Of a DNA stretch of 64,000 nucleotides, positions 43,031 to 53,476 are shown piece after piece. The DNA comes from Lumbricus terrestris (taxonomy: Eukaryota > Annelida > Clitellata > Crassiclitellata > Lumbricidae). The first letter of the stretch is position 1; the number at the start of each line of letters is the position of its first letter. The position numbers and the translations under genes were made by a program. The stretch spans positions 4,029,282-4,093,281 of the forward strand of contig OX457047.1 in NCBI GenBank assembly GCA_949752735.1, in the 5' to 3' direction. The notes under the pieces are model-generated. The model saw only the letters and a list, made by a program, of their open reading frames with translations. It was not told the DNA's origin and ran no database searches.

Positions 43031-43434
43031 GCATACGTAATTGCCTTATTTCATACTTCGGAATCGTCAGTCGAAAGCATGGAATGCGGAGGAGGGCGCC
43101 CCTGTATGCTTTAACACAATGGAAGCTAATACCGGTGATTTTGACGTTGATGGCTTTCCATACCACGTCGTTTCGTGCGCATGCGTAATGAGTGGCGATT
43201 ATGGTCTAGCATCGTGAAGTCACCGAAAACTCACTGCATGTTGATTAATTGAACGAACGTGATTCTCGACGATTTCAATCCTTAATCTAATCTTATTCGA
43301 TCCGATGCTACGACTTCTGTTGCTCCATTATTTCGATAATAATCCATAAGATATAATTCGATTATATCTGTTTCAGAACAAATTGCATTCGGACATTGCA
43401 ACATATTTGCTATCTGTTGAAAGATATCTTGTTC

Positions 43435-43473
43435 TACACCTTCAAAACGTCTTCTAAGCACTTCATATATATT
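43435..43473 (+). promoter_or_regulatory. ACACC/TATA snRNA-type motif
   Basis: CTACACCTTCAAAACG, then TTCATATATATTTAG; TATATA begins at index 31. Two diverged family B blocks follow at 43628 and 43722 in the same direction. Confidence 0.55.
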
Positions 43474-43624
43474 TAGCAAAAAGCTTAATTGAAGAATTTT
43501 TTCGCATTCGCACCCAAAACAGTAGCAGAACATTTTAAATGTCCTTACCATCAGAAGCCCGGAAGTGCCAGACTCAAATTCGAAAAACGTAGAGGGTGAC
43601 AGCAATCATTTCTTGGTCGTACGT

Positions 43625-43790
43625 TGGCTGTGCCAGTCCAAATACTGAACGAGTAGGAGGGCGACGCGTCATCTTCACAATGACACAGGGTTTTTAAAAA
43701 GCAACTAACCAGTCCATCTCTGTCAGCACCAGTCTAAAGCCTAGATAACAGGGGAGGGCGTCGGCAATCATCCTTAAAACGGCACAACGT
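43625..43790 (+). repeat. Two diverged CCAGTCCC blocks (family B)
   Basis: GCCAGTCCAAATACTGAACG, GAGGGCGACGC (43631-43665) and CACCAGTCTAAAGCCTAGAT, GGAGGGCGTCGGCAATCAT (43726-43771). Confidence 0.5.
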
Positions 43791-44065
43791 CGTCAAGCAG
43801 AAACTGACCGAATAAGCCCAATCGAAGCCCAACGCATCAGTGACATCGGACATCAGATAACGACGGATGAATCATAATCAATGACGTCTTTTCCGTTGCT
43901 CACATAAATCAAGAGCATCATTCAACTGAGAGAGATAGCGTATCACGTGTCACTGTAATCCTTATTAAAGGACGCAGCCATATCGCTACAAGTTGCCTCT
44001 TTAATTGGCATCTTTACGTTAGGACAAATATTTCGACAATAATTAGTGAGCAACGGCTGAAACCA

Positions 44066-44103
44066 CGCACCTTTTATAAAGGTCTATATGGGAATATAAT
44101 ATT
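44066..44103 (+). promoter_or_regulatory. ACACC/TATA snRNA-type motif (GCACC variant)
   Basis: ACGCACCTTTTATAAAGG, then GGAATATAATATT; TATAAT begins at index 29. Confidence 0.45.
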
Positions 44104-44241
44104 TGCTCCAGCTTCAGTAATTTTCTGTGTTGCTCTGAGAGAGAATCCCACACAATGCACCACGTGCAAGATTCAAGAGAAAGAAGTATGAAAGTATTGT
44201 GAATTTCTGAATGTAACTTAGTTTCAAAACTGACACTTTGC

Positions 44242-44277
44242 AACACCTTTATTATTGATTTAAATGCGTATATAAGT
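44242..44277 (+). promoter_or_regulatory. ACACC/TATA snRNA-type motif, face-to-face with 44322
   Basis: CAACACCTTTATTATTG, then GCGTATATAAG; TATATAAG begins at index 27. The minus-strand motif at 44322-44357 points at it, the two TATA boxes being about 60 bases apart. Confidence 0.6.
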
Positions 44278-44321
44278 TAACAATCCCGCAACGATTTGAT
44301 TAAAAAAAGATTTTTAAAGAT

Positions 44322-44357
44322 ATTTATAAACACAATTAACTCCTTGAAAGAGGTGTG
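44322..44357 (-). promoter_or_regulatory. ACACC/TATA snRNA-type motif, face-to-face with 44242
   Basis: Minus strand: CCACACCTCTTTCAAGG, then GTTTATAAATATC; TATAAAT begins at index 29. Confidence 0.58.
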
Positions 44358-44730
44358 GTGCAAAAATTAAAAAATCAGCTGCAAAAACAAACATTTAACA
44401 TTACGAATGACTAATAAAGTCTGCAGGCCTTGTGAGAAAAACTAATCATTAATCGAATGTGTGGCCAAAATGAGAACAGTTAAAACTAAATTAATTCGAA
44501 AATCATTATTTTTTTATTTAAGAAAACAGGGAGCAAGGCATTAATTAAAGCTTCATTAGTCTATAGGCCTAATTGTGTAGCTCAATAGTCCGAAAAAATG
44601 CTCGAATAGTTTATTTACCTTTTTGGTTCAGACAAAGGTTCCGTTAATTCGAGGCATGGCTTTGGCACGCATTCCTTGGTGGATTATTTTAAAATACGTC
44701 TTAAAACACCACAGAAAGTGAATGACGCTA

Positions 44731-44768
44731 AACACCCTTCATAGAGATTCATATAATGCTATATAAGC
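44731..44768 (+). promoter_or_regulatory. ACACC/TATA snRNA-type motif
   Basis: TAAACACCCTTCATAGAG, then GCTATATAAGCC; TATATAAG begins at index 29. Best class. Confidence 0.65.
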
Positions 44769-45060
44769 CCAAGTTCTGTCAAGTCCGCATATGTTCCATG
44801 CCAAAGCCGATCGTCAATGCAGAGGCTATGTTAGAAACTCTTTGGAATTCATGGTCCATAAATCTGTTTTGTAGGCTACTGTGAGAGTGTATTAATACGA
44901 ATCTCATTTTAAGTTAAGGTCGTACGTATCCATATAATATTGATCACCGAGTAAGCTAATTTTGATGAATTTTAGGCAAATTGTTATTTGCTTATTATTT
45001 GTTCTATGATACTAATTTCTAGACATTATATTTATAGACATTATATTTACATTATTATAT

Positions 45061-45125
45061 GCATAAATGTATATGTATAAATGTATATGTATAAATGTAT
45101 ATGTATAAATGTATATGTATAAATG
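45061..45125. repeat. Minisatellite, 14-base unit
   Basis: The unit ATAAATGTATATGT is repeated about four and a half times. Confidence 0.9.
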
Positions 45126-45463
45126 GCCCCTACTATTTAAACGGTATGAATATATCCACTGCGCATAGTTTTTGATTTGATTTTGGTGTTATCTTTGTAT
45201 GATTTCATGCGGAGGTCGGTTAAATAATTCTGTCGCTCTACAGATTAGTGGCGCTACATCCTTCTCTCACTCATCCTCCGTCGTATCAATCGCATCCTCC
45301 TCCTCCTCTTCCTCTTCCGCTTTTTCATGAGACCGGATGTTACTGGTCACTGAATGATTCAGATAAAAATTACGTTAATTCGAGTCCTGGCAATGGCACC
45401 CATTCCGTGATGAATTGTTGTAAGGAAAACGTCCTAAAATACAACGGCTAATGACTGACGTTA

Positions 45464-45501
45464 AACACCTTTTTTACGGATATAGATACTTCTATATAAA
45501 C
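45464..45501 (+). promoter_or_regulatory. ACACC/TATA snRNA-type motif
   Basis: TAAACACCTTTTTTACGG, then TTCTATATAAACTC; TATATAAA begins at index 29. Best class. Confidence 0.65.
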
Positions 45502-45689
45502 TCAAGTTCGCTAAATAATCATGTGATTGCATACCATGTTTGACGTTCGTCATGGAAGAAAAAATTGTAGAACTTCATTTGAATTGTTGAATCTTAAATC
45601 TGTTTTGTACTGAGTGAGTTCATTAATACGAATCTCATTTAAGGTTAGGTCTTGTTTGTCTTATATTGATAACCGTGTAAGGCAGATCA

Positions 45690-46255
45690 TGATGAATTAT
45701 CTACGAATTGTTATTATTATTTTCTCTATGATTCTTATTATTTAGAATTATTATTATTATTTCTATTTTTTAGTCATCGACCAAAATCTGAAGAAAATTT
45801 GTTATGTCCGCCAAACTGTCTTGGGAACCTCATGCGTACCTTTACGGTTATTTGGAGGAGGAGCGCAGAAACCAGAAGGCTAAGGTGACTGATTGGCATG
45901 TGGAAGAGGAGAAGTAGGAGGAGAATGAGGATGAGGAGGAGCTGGGAAGGATGTGGATATGAGAAGCTTAATTTCTATGGAATATGATGGCGAATAATGT
46001 TATATATTGCTTGATGTTAGAAGGGTAGGAATTGAAAAAAAGAAACCTATATCTTGTGCATTAAATTATACAGATGTTTGATTTGAAAAGTAAGTTTTCG
46101 TCATTCCTCAGCTGGTTTTCTCGCACTCGGCATTCCGTATGGAGATATTTCACTGCAGACTAGAAGACCATACGTCACGTCAGAACAAGGTTGCAGTGTC
46201 AATAGTATTCTGCAGTCGAAAGATAAAGTTAAGCTGTAAAAATGCAACAATCTCG
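45690..46255. other. No gene recognised
   Basis: ATTATTATT runs, then a GGAGGAGG-rich stretch near 45855-45955, with nothing assignable. Confidence 0.35.
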
Positions 46256-46258
46256 TTT

Positions 46259-46293
46259 GACACCCTTGCAAATTTTTTTGATATTTTCTAAGA
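46259..46293 (+). promoter_or_regulatory. ACACC/TATA snRNA-type motif (weak)
   Basis: TTGACACCCTTGCAAATT, with TGATATTTTCTAAG in the TATA region. A family B block starts at 46312. Confidence 0.25.
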
Positions 46294-46311
46294 CCTAAAA
46301 TACAAAACGAG

Positions 46312-46395
46312 AGTCCCAAACCTGGATAAAGGAGGAGGGCGTCGCTAATGGTCTTTGTTACCACAAAGTGACGTTAAACTGCAAATACTCCCACC
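46312..46395 (+). repeat. CCAGTCCC block (family B), truncated
   Basis: GAGTCCCAAACCTGGATAAA, GGAGGAGGGCGTCGCTAATG, GTCTTTGTTACCACA, GTGACGTTAAACTGCAAATA. Confidence 0.65.
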
Positions 46396-46539
46396 ATCGA
46401 TGCCTCCGTAAAATCCGATGTGCTTTTTCGATGTCAATTGGTTATAATTGTATGAGTGCGCGTGGGCGTGAGCGTCTGTGTGTGTGTGCCCGAGTGTATC
46501 ATGTTTTTTGTATGTAATAGAAGTAAAAAGATCGACAAA

Positions 46540-46950
46540 AAACCGCCAATCGTCTCACATGGAATAACAGTCAATAAAGTGAAAGGAAGCGTTGAAAATT
46601 TAAAGAGGAACGAACTGAAATACATCGAAACCTCTAAAGACCTCAACAACCCGACTGGTCGGACTGGTCGGTCCCTACGCTCGGCTGTTAGGGAAGTACT
46701 CTTTGTCCCATTTGCTCGTACCATTTGCTCGTACCTCCACCATGCAGAGTCGTGCTTTTTCTGTGGTTGGCCCAGTGGTATGGAATGCCCTCCCACTTGA
46801 GCTGCGCCTGTTCCCTAGATCACTCTCTGACACATTCTATAAGCACCTAAAAACTGTTCTGTTTGTCCGTACTGGAGTCGGGAGCGCCTCTGAGTAGTTT
46901 CCTTGAAGAGGCGCTATATAAATACTTGAATGAATGAATGAATGAACCCG
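46540..46950 (+). pseudogene. CR1/L2-like LINE 3' end, frameshifted
   Basis: One frame has RTGRSLRSAVREVLFVPFAR, another continues with SRAFSVVGPVVWNALPLELR and LKTVLFVRTG. The SFSVVGP-WN-LP landmark is the C-terminal end of CR1/L2-like reverse transcriptase proteins. Then come GGGAGCGCCTCTGAGTAG, GAGGCGCTATATAAATAC and a (GAAT)n tail. The 3' end is the one shared with SINE family T. A small local repeat (CATTTGCTCGTAC twice) marks the frameshift. Confidence 0.8.
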
Positions 46951-47019
46951 TTGCTACAAAATGTCGTTAACCAGTTACATGTACTTAAATCGCATGGATT
47001 ATTGAAAGACGCAATATTA

Positions 47020-47057
47020 CGCACCTTTATGAGTGGATAACCGATGCTATATATAGT
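47020..47057 (+). promoter_or_regulatory. ACACC/TATA snRNA-type motif (GCACC variant), face-to-face with 47099
   Basis: ACGCACCTTTATGAGTGG, then GCTATATATAG; TATATA begins at index 28. The next motif, on the minus strand, faces it across about 50 bases. Confidence 0.6.
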
Positions 47058-47098
47058 CGGACCAAAATACTCTAGATAATTGTATCGCTGTTTCCTAC

Positions 47099-47135
47099 GT
47101 TTATCTAGTTTTCGATAAAACGTTTAAAAGGTGTC
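47099..47135 (-). promoter_or_regulatory. ACACC/TATA snRNA-type motif, face-to-face with 47020
   Basis: Minus strand: TAGACACCTTTTAAACG, then ACTAGATAAAC; TAGATAAA begins at index 28. Confidence 0.5.
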
Positions 47136-47235
47136 TAGGGTGCTCAAAGTCATTACACATCAAAGGAGGAGGAAGATTCAACCCATTAAACCTATCGGTA
47201 ACAAGGATAATTCTCTTGCTATATTAGTATATATT

Positions 47236-47333
47236 TGCTGGGCGCGGTGGTGTAGTGGTATAATCGGTACATAGGAGCCGGTTTGGTGCGGGTTCGAATC
47301 CACCTCAAGCCGCCGCGTAGTTTTCCCGAGCAA
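47236..47333 (+). repeat. tRNA-derived SINE, family T, head only
   Basis: GGGCGCGGTGGTGTAGTGGT, GGGTTCGAATCCACC and GCCGCGTAG, then unrelated sequence. Confidence 0.75.
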
Positions 47334-47579
47334 GTCTATTCAAAATGTACTAGATATGCTGTATTACTCTTTACTCTTCCGTTACCTGTATCCCCTTGAA
47401 CTCAACTTAAGGCTTATTAATTGAATTCAATTAGCAATGAGTGCAACCAGTGGCGGAGTTTGTGTGTTTGTGCGTATGTGCGTGTGAACGCGCGCGTGAG
47501 TGTGTTGACTGATTTGTGTTTTCCTCCTCCTTTCTTCATTTTCATTCACTTATAACAATGCCCTATTTGTGACATTTTA

Positions 47580-47616
47580 GACACCCTTTAATATTTTACA
47601 TTTTTCCTATATAAAT
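47580..47616 (+). promoter_or_regulatory. ACACC/TATA snRNA-type motif
   Basis: TTAGACACCCTTTAATATT, then TTCCTATATAAATG; TATATAAAT begins at index 28. Best class. Confidence 0.65.
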
Positions 47617-47714
47617 GGGGCATTTAGCGATAACGATCAAATGCGTTGTCTCGATCCTGTGGTCCATTCATTCATCGATTCATTGAATTAATAAAAGATA
47701 ATGAAAAATTATCA

Positions 47715-47880
47715 AAATCAATCAACAAATAAAAAATTTTATAGCGCCCCCTAAATGCAACTACTCAGAGGCGCTCCCGGCCGAGATCAAGCGAAACAGT
47801 CTTCAACAGTTTGTGAAATTGAGAACCGTTTGTGACGTGCCTCATAGTCAACGGGAACCCATTCCAGGTTATTGGACCAA
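47715..47880 (-). repeat. CR1/L2-like LINE 3' end
   Basis: TTTTATAGCGCCCCCTAA, ACTCAGAGGCGCTCCC, GAGATCAAGCG and AACAGTTTGTGAA, then CCTCATAGTCAACGGGAACC. Inverted LINE end, longer than the copy at 25415. Confidence 0.6.
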
Positions 47881-48525
47881 TCACAGAGAACGAACGTCTC
47901 TGCGTTGTCAAAATGCACACGAATGTAAAAATGTTCTCTGCAAGATGTACTTGATATGCTGTATTTCTCTGGCGGCGAAAATTGAATTTTTTTCGAGATT
48001 TCTCCGGTCGTCAGAAAGTTTGACCGGTAAAAGATGGAAATTTTTCTGCGACACTCAGCCATTCGTCCATCAAAAATCTTTCCGCCCCCCCCCCAAGTCT
48101 CCGCCCAGGTCTTCGCCTATGCCTACACATCTATGGTCTTTGCTTCTGGTCAGATTTTTATTGCGTTATATCGATCAGCATGAACTTATGTGGACTTATG
48201 TTTACAATTTAAATTTGAAAAGATTTCAATACCTTTATTTTTTCTGAATTTCACATTCAACCGGTTTAAGTTGCAAGAAAAAATAACTGTAGTAGATTTA
48301 TGTTAAGCTTACTTAAATATCAATTAATTTTCCTATAACAATAAAGATGCGTTATTTGCAGATTAATATAAAATTGAATAAGCAAGGTTCTTAAACCCAA
48401 AATGAAGTTTGAGATGTAACAAAGGCAAATTATTTTCCGTTTCCGTTTTTTATCGTTTTTAGTCGGGTTTTTTTGTTGAAAACAACGACTTTCTTCGTTT
48501 TTTTTATTTTATTTTATTTTCATCG

Positions 48526-48561
48526 CTTTTCACATCTATGAATTCCACATTAAAAGGTGTT
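48526..48561 (-). promoter_or_regulatory. ACACC/TATA snRNA-type motif (weak)
   Basis: Minus strand: TAAACACCTTTTAATGTGG, with only ATGTGAAAAG in the TATA position. Confidence 0.28.
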
Positions 48562-49001
48562 TAAGATTATATCAAGAAGAAATCAAGGGATAACAATTCG
48601 ACACAGCGATAATTAAAGTTGCTGGGTAAATACGCTAAAATGCTATCTTTTGCTAAGTCGTTCTCCGTACGATCCTCTAATGCATATTACAATTTGCAAA
48701 TATTATTCGCCCTTAACTTCTGTGACACATATTTATGCATGCCTATCATTAACTACTTGCAGCAGCTTTCAAATTATGAAAATTCACAATGTCGTTCCCG
48801 TGACCGCGGGACTTTTGAAAAGGAACCTAAATAACTTCGCGGGCACGAAATTTCTGTAGCGAGCCTTTGAAAAGGAGCCCAACTCGCGTTTTTGCAAAGA
48901 CTCGACAGCCATGCTGCATTGCCGTGGATCTAACTAATTACTGATAATATTGATATTTAGCTAAATATCAGATCAAGGCAGCGTTTTATCTTTTAAACAG
49001 A

Positions 49002-49036
49002 ATTTATAGAAGCGTTTTAAATGTTTTTAAGGTGTG
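49002..49036 (-). promoter_or_regulatory. ACACC/TATA snRNA-type motif
   Basis: Minus strand: GCACACCTTAAAAACATT, then TTCTATAAATTC; TATAAAT begins at index 28. Confidence 0.55.
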
Positions 49037-49289
49037 CAGATTGACAAATCGATTTTTGTGAGAAATTTACGAAGTCATTGAATTCCTTGATTTTTCCATC
49101 AATTGCCATGATATGATGCAATTTGTTTCTTAAAAATATTGTTCACAAATGAAATGGTTCACCAAACACAATTGATAGCAACACAAATATAACAGCTACA
49201 AGTTGACATTTACGACGTCATCATTGACGCGTTGAATTTCAGGTCGGTCTGACATTTTCATTGAAGTTATATATAGAGAACGCGTTTGT

Positions 49290-49475
49290 ATGTGCACTTG
49301 TTATGGTGCTCTTTCAAGCTCTACTCAGAAGCGCTCTCGACTACAGCGCGGACAGTGCGTCGGAGTTTCACGCCAAAGCGCTGAGCGTTATTTCTTCCTA
49401 ACATTAATTAATTAATACATTTATCGATTCAATTATTTATATAGCGCCTCTTCAATGAAACTACTCAATTCCACT
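49290..49475 (-). repeat. SINE family T 3' part (49290-49392) and LINE 3' tail (49430-49475)
   Basis: GTGCACTTGTTATGGTGCTC, ACTCAGAAGCGCTCTCGAC, GGAGTTTCACGCCAAAGCGC; then TTTATATAGCGCCTCTTCAA. Two inverted pieces. Confidence 0.65.
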
Positions 49476-49896
49476 GTTGTGATTGTCAGATTAAATGAAT
49501 TTAAAAAACTTTACTGTTTGTGCTAATGTTGTGCATGATCCTAATCTGCTAAGTCCAGATGGAAAGATGCGGAGAGAGGAGAACGAATGAGATCACTGAG
49601 ATATTTAGTAATGCTAAAAATAGGTTGTCATCTGCAAAAAATAATGGAACATGTCACAGCATGGAGTTCCCACGCATACCTGTGGAACTCGACCATGTTC
49701 AGAGTATCTGCTCCAAGCCACATCATGTCACACTGTACCACCAGCGCCACCGTAGACCCTATGCCCTCCGCAAAAGATAAAATAGTCCAACTTACTTCGA
49801 ACAGCCGAATCTCAAGCCGAGAAGAAAATAAAGGCGACGTATGCGGTCATGTCAACAAGACTGGTTGGTTGTAGTGTAATCGCCTTAAACAACTTA

Positions 49897-49935
49897 AACA
49901 CCTTAAAAACTGTAAAACATATTGATATATTTAAA
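49897..49935 (+). promoter_or_regulatory. ACACC/TATA snRNA-type motif
   Basis: TTAAACACCTTAAAAACTG, then TTGATATATTTAAA; TATATTTA begins at index 29. Confidence 0.52.
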
Positions 49936-50146
49936 AATGGACTCGAGAAAATCGATTAATTTTTACGTGTTTATTGGCTCTGCAAAAGAGCATAGGTATT
50001 GACAAGACCGTATGATCATCAGCCTTGTTTGTATATCATCGGGATCTGGGGTTCGATCGCTCGCCTCTGAGACTTTACTATTACTCTGTGTAGAGACGGT
50101 TGCAATTGCTAGGAGCTAAAAGCAAGTTCACCATGCACTCACAATT

Positions 50147-50236
50147 ATGGATGGATGGATCCGATTTGACCAGGGTCTATGACAACAGAGGCCGTTACCC
50201 TGGACAGAAAATTGCTCGGCGTATTACAGCACTTAA
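50147..50236 (-). repeat. Hairpin-block repeat (family A), copy 5
   Basis: GGATGGATCCGATTTGACCA, GGGTCTATGACAACAGAGGC, CGTTACCCTGGACAG, CTCGGCGTATTACAGCACTT. Confidence 0.7.
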
Positions 50237-50382
50237 GAGTAATGTACTTCTCACCTTTTTTAGTTGTATGTCATCGAAAAATAGAAATCTAATTAAGCTA
50301 AAGAAAGGCGTGCGACAATTCGGAGAACAAAATCGCGTTCGTAAGAAGTCATAATTTTAACTGTATGGCATCCTAGCCAAGA

Positions 50383-50470
50383 AAAACTCCGCCACTGGTT
50401 GCATTCTGCCAGTGCCAGTCCCAAGCCAGGATAAAGGAGGAGGGCGTCGCTAATGGTCTTTGTGAAACAT
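50383..50470 (+). repeat. CCAGTCCC block (family B)
   Basis: ACTCCGCCACTGGTTGCATT, CTGCCAGTGCCAGTCCC, AAGCCAGGATAAAGGAGGAG, GGCGTCGCTAATGGTCTTTG. Confidence 0.65.
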
Positions 50471-50639
50471 AATATAATCTAGTTCTACGCCATCATTTTT
50501 ATCATCATTTTCATTATTATTAATATCATTATTATCATCATGAAGTTTAACGTCATCCTGGGACAGTGAATGAAACATCAATCGTATCAGTCATTATAAA
50601 TAATTGTTGAAAGAAAGGTATAGGAAAGTCCCCTTTCAA

Positions 50640-50847
50640 CAAGGCCGTAGCCAGGATTTGATTTCGGGGGGTGTTTCACCAATTTCCCTTCTGTTGTTTT
50701 TCCATTTTTCCATTTCGGAGTGTGTTTTCATGGTTTTATTTCATGGTTTTCACATCATGTGCTCGTAAATGCATTATATTATTTTTTAAATTTTCCATTT
50801 CGGGGGGTGTTCAAACACCCAAAACACCCCCCCTAGCTACGGCCTTG
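50640..50847. mobile_element. MITE with CAAGGCCGTAGC ends, copy 1
   Basis: Starts CAAGGCCGTAGCCAGGATTT and ends with the inverse CTAGCTACGGCCTTG. GGGGGTGTTCAAACACCC lies near the right end. A second copy is at 55461-55733. Confidence 0.75.
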
Positions 50848-50904
50848 AGCCTTTGTAGCTATAGAATGTCGTTAAACTGCTGATTAATTAACTACACCAA
50901 CTGC

Positions 50905-51500
50905 GGCAGCTCAGGGTCACTGCTCGCTCTCTTACGTCTAAAGCTGAAGCTTCTCTTGTTCGTGCATTTATGCTGAGCCGCCTCGACTACTGCGCCTCCA
51001 TCTTCGCTGGTCTCCAGCGGGTTCGGATTGAGAGGTTGGAGAGGTCCACCGGGTTGTCGCTCTAGTTATTGTGGGGGGGTCACCAAGTCTGACCTGTATC
51101 CCAGTATATGCGCGAGGTCTTGCACTGGCTTTCTTTCCCGCAGCGCATCTCATTCAGGATTGCATCTTTGGTGTGGCGTTGCTTATCAGGCTGGGCGCCC
51201 TCTTATCTGTGTGAGCTTTGTCTCCCCCCTTTCCACTTGCATAGGCCGCAGCACACTGCGCTCTGCTGTTCACGGTGACTTGATGGTTTCTTTCACTCGC
51301 TCTGCAACAATGCAGAGGCGTTCGTTCTCTGTGGTTGGTCCATCAACCTGGAATAGACTTACCGTGACCATGCGACACCTCCCAATCTGTTCTCAATTTC
51401 ATAAACTGTTGAAGACTGTTTGATCGCTTGATCTCGGACGGGAGAGCCTCTGAGTTTGTACCATAAAGAGGCGCTATATAAATTATGATTGATTGATTAA
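50905..51500 (+). pseudogene. CR1/L2-like LINE 3' part, frameshifted
   Basis: Fragments of a reverse-transcriptase C-terminal frame, including AFMLSRLDYCA-like sequence near 50965, MQRRSFSVVGPSTWNRLTVT near 51310, and the end FHKLLKTV. Then GGGAGAGCCTCTGAG and GAGGCGCTATATAAAT with a GATT tail. Same family as 46540-46950, more decayed. Confidence 0.75.
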
Positions 51501-51658
51501 ATTATGATTCATTGATGGTGCTGGAGTTTGAAAAGACTCATCGAAGTAAGAGATCTTCGACGATTTTAATTATTGTGATAATATTCAAAGATGAATGTAA
51601 ATAAATATTGTCTGCTGCGGCACCCGGTAGGTAATTCGATGGGAGCTAGCCCTACTTA

Positions 51659-51696
51659 GACACCTTTAAAACGCATCTGACTTGTAGTAATAAACG
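51659..51696 (+). promoter_or_regulatory. ACACC/TATA snRNA-type motif
   Basis: TTAGACACCTTTAAAACG, then GTAGTAATAAAC in the TATA position. Confidence 0.5.
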
Positions 51697-51776
51697 TAAT
51701 CAATAATAAATACAAGAAAGACAATTAACTGAGAAGGTTCAAACGTGGCCATTGTAAATAAATTGCAAAGTTCTTA

Positions 51777-51812
51777 GACACCTTCAAAAAGTCGTCCTCT
51801 TTTTCTATATCA
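51777..51812 (+). promoter_or_regulatory. ACACC/TATA snRNA-type motif
   Basis: TTAGACACCTTCAAAAAG, then TTTCTATATC; TATATC begins at index 29. Same direction as 51659, 118 bases on. Confidence 0.55.
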
Positions 51813-51814
51813 AC

Positions 51815-52155
51815 AAAGGCCATGCTAAGGTTATGTTGAGCTACCTCGAGCATTGGTGACTTGTTATAAACGGAACGATCATCTAACAAGACACGAGCAA
51901 TGAAGTATAATTGGAGTGTGGCGCAAATAAATAAGACATGCCATATCAGTTTTAAGTGCCTGTGTCTATAAAAAACTCGGATTTTTGAGATAATAGTTCT
52001 GACGTATCAATTGACTATCTAACAAATGCATCTTATTTTCGCAGTTTTTCCTTTATTTAGCGGCGGATGAGAATTGGAAGAGGAGGAGGAGAAGTGAAAC
52101 AGAATGTGGAACAGGAGGAAGAAGAAGAGGGAAAAGAACTGGATGCAGATCTTAC
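51815..52155. other. No gene recognised
   Basis: AT-rich, then a GGAGGAGGAG-type purine run near 52075-52140. Confidence 0.35.
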
Positions 52156-52159
52156 AGCC

Positions 52160-52440
52160 CTTAATAATAATAAATAATAAAATAATGATTTCTTTTGTTA
52201 AACAATCCGATTACAATGTACAATTATGCAGTTGAAACAGCTTACAGGAACTCAGATAACAGAATACACAAATCTTAACTATACTAACAGAACAGACAGC
52301 CTGCAATACAAGGCGCTAATAGCAGCCTACAAAACATATCCGCCCAATGTAAAATAGACTTGAGCATGTTCGCCCAACGGGAGCTCGAACTCGTTACCTC
52401 TTGCTCTCTACGCCAGAGTCTTATCACACTGTCCATCTCT
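52160..52440 (-). repeat. tRNA-like SINE, uninterrupted copy (empty site for the hAT at 14.1 kb)
   Basis: GAATACACAAATCTTAACTA at 52262 is continuous here. AGGCGCTAATAGCAGCCTAC, ATCCGCCCAA and GAGCTCGAACTC match the head of 13990-16415. A short internal insertion splits the CGCCCAA(TG/CG) region. Confidence 0.7.
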
Positions 52441-52520
52441 CATGTGTCTGTCTGAGTGTCTGTCTATTTCTCTGTGTGTCTGTTCATCTGTCTGGCTGTC
52501 TGTCTGTCTGTCTTAATTAT
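52441..52520. repeat. (TCTG)n simple repeat
   Basis: GTCTGTCTGAGTGTCTGTC and CTGTCTGTCTGTCTGTCTT. Confidence 0.85.
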
Positions 52521-52559
52521 TGAATTTTGAAGTCGTCTTAAATGAGAAAGCAATTCTCC

Positions 52560-52785
52560 GCACTCATTTTGGAGTTCCCTTTGGAACACCGCAATAGAGT
52601 CTGAGTGCCTCAGTTTGAATAGTTGAAAGCTTATCTAGGTATGACTTGCAGGCTGATGAGTAAGCAACATCACCATAATCTAAAACAGACCGGACCATAG
52701 CTCTATAAATAGTTAGAAGATATTTTTTACAAGCTCCCCAGGTATAGCCACTTAAAGCTCTAATCGGGTTTTAACTGCATAATTG
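52560..52785 (-). pseudogene. Jockey/I-type LINE reverse transcriptase fragment
   Basis: The minus strand reads LSGYTWGACKKYLLTIYRAM, VRSVLDYGDVAYSSACKSYL, then KLSTIQTEALRLYCGVPKG and a stop. The LYRAMVRSVLDYG...A....LDK motif is the region after the catalytic domain in Jockey/I-type elements with RNase H. A SINE-like tail (ACCGGTTGCGGTCTGTCAAC) follows at 52792-52812. Confidence 0.75.
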
Positions 52786-52904
52786 TACACTGTGACCGGT
52801 TGCGGTCTGTCAACCGGATTGTTCAGTAAAGAGAATATCATTATAAAATTATATACACCACACAGTGACGTTAAACTGCAATTACCCACAGAGACGACTA
52901 ACAC

Positions 52905-53010
52905 CCGCCACTGGTAGCACTCTGCCAGTGCCAGTCACATACCTGGATAAAGGAGGAGGGCGTCGTTAATGATCTTTGTTACCACATAGTGGCGATATAC
53001 TGCAAATACC
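52905..53010 (+). repeat. CCAGTCCC block (family B)
   Basis: CCGCCACTGGTAGCACTCTG, CCAGTGCCAGTCACATACC, TGGATAAAGGAGGAGGGCGT, GTTACCACATAGTGGCGA. It opposes the minus-strand motif at 53057. Confidence 0.65.
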
Positions 53011-53056
53011 AGCAACACAGAAACGATCGGGTGACTGACCGTTTTGAATTGATTAA

Positions 53057-53094
53057 TCTTATATAGCAATTGTCAACATCGTCTTTAAGGTGTC
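53057..53094 (-). promoter_or_regulatory. ACACC/TATA snRNA-type motif
   Basis: Minus strand: TTTAGACACCTTAAAGACG, then TTGCTATATAAG; TATATAAG begins at index 29. Best class. Confidence 0.68.
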
Positions 53095-53476
53095 TAAAGT
53101 TCCAGCTCACACAGTCCTGGCGATGAAATTCTAAACGCGATATTTTAGGCGTGGATGTTTGGACATCTTTCCACCTTCGCCTCAAAATTGAATTTAAATA
53201 ATGCAGGGATGGTATATAATTTTTTATAGGATGATAAAGAAGAGAGCGTAGTGAATACAGTGCCGTTAAACCGAATCAGCGGTGAAAGAAACTCAAAATT
53301 AATATGCAAAATTTGCTCCTAAATTAATGAAATTACCTGGTATATTTGAGTTAAAGAAATACAATTTTTTTTATTAAAAATGAACTGATAAACTGGTTTG
53401 AACAGTGTTTCTTTTTTTATTTAGTCTTTAAACTTTTCGAGTAATACTACAGTAGAAGACTTGTGTGAACACTTTA

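Larger units (their letters stand above)
44700..45680 (+). repeat. Tandem pair of motif units (44700-44960 and 45435-45680)
   Basis: Shared in order: TGACG(C/T)TAAACACC, TATATAA, CAAGTTC, CATGG, TAAATCTGTTTTGTA, TTAATACGAATCTCATTT and AAGGT. TTTT lies 107 bases after the TATA start in unit 1 (44760 to 44867) and 110 in unit 2 (45493 to 45603). Confidence 0.8.
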
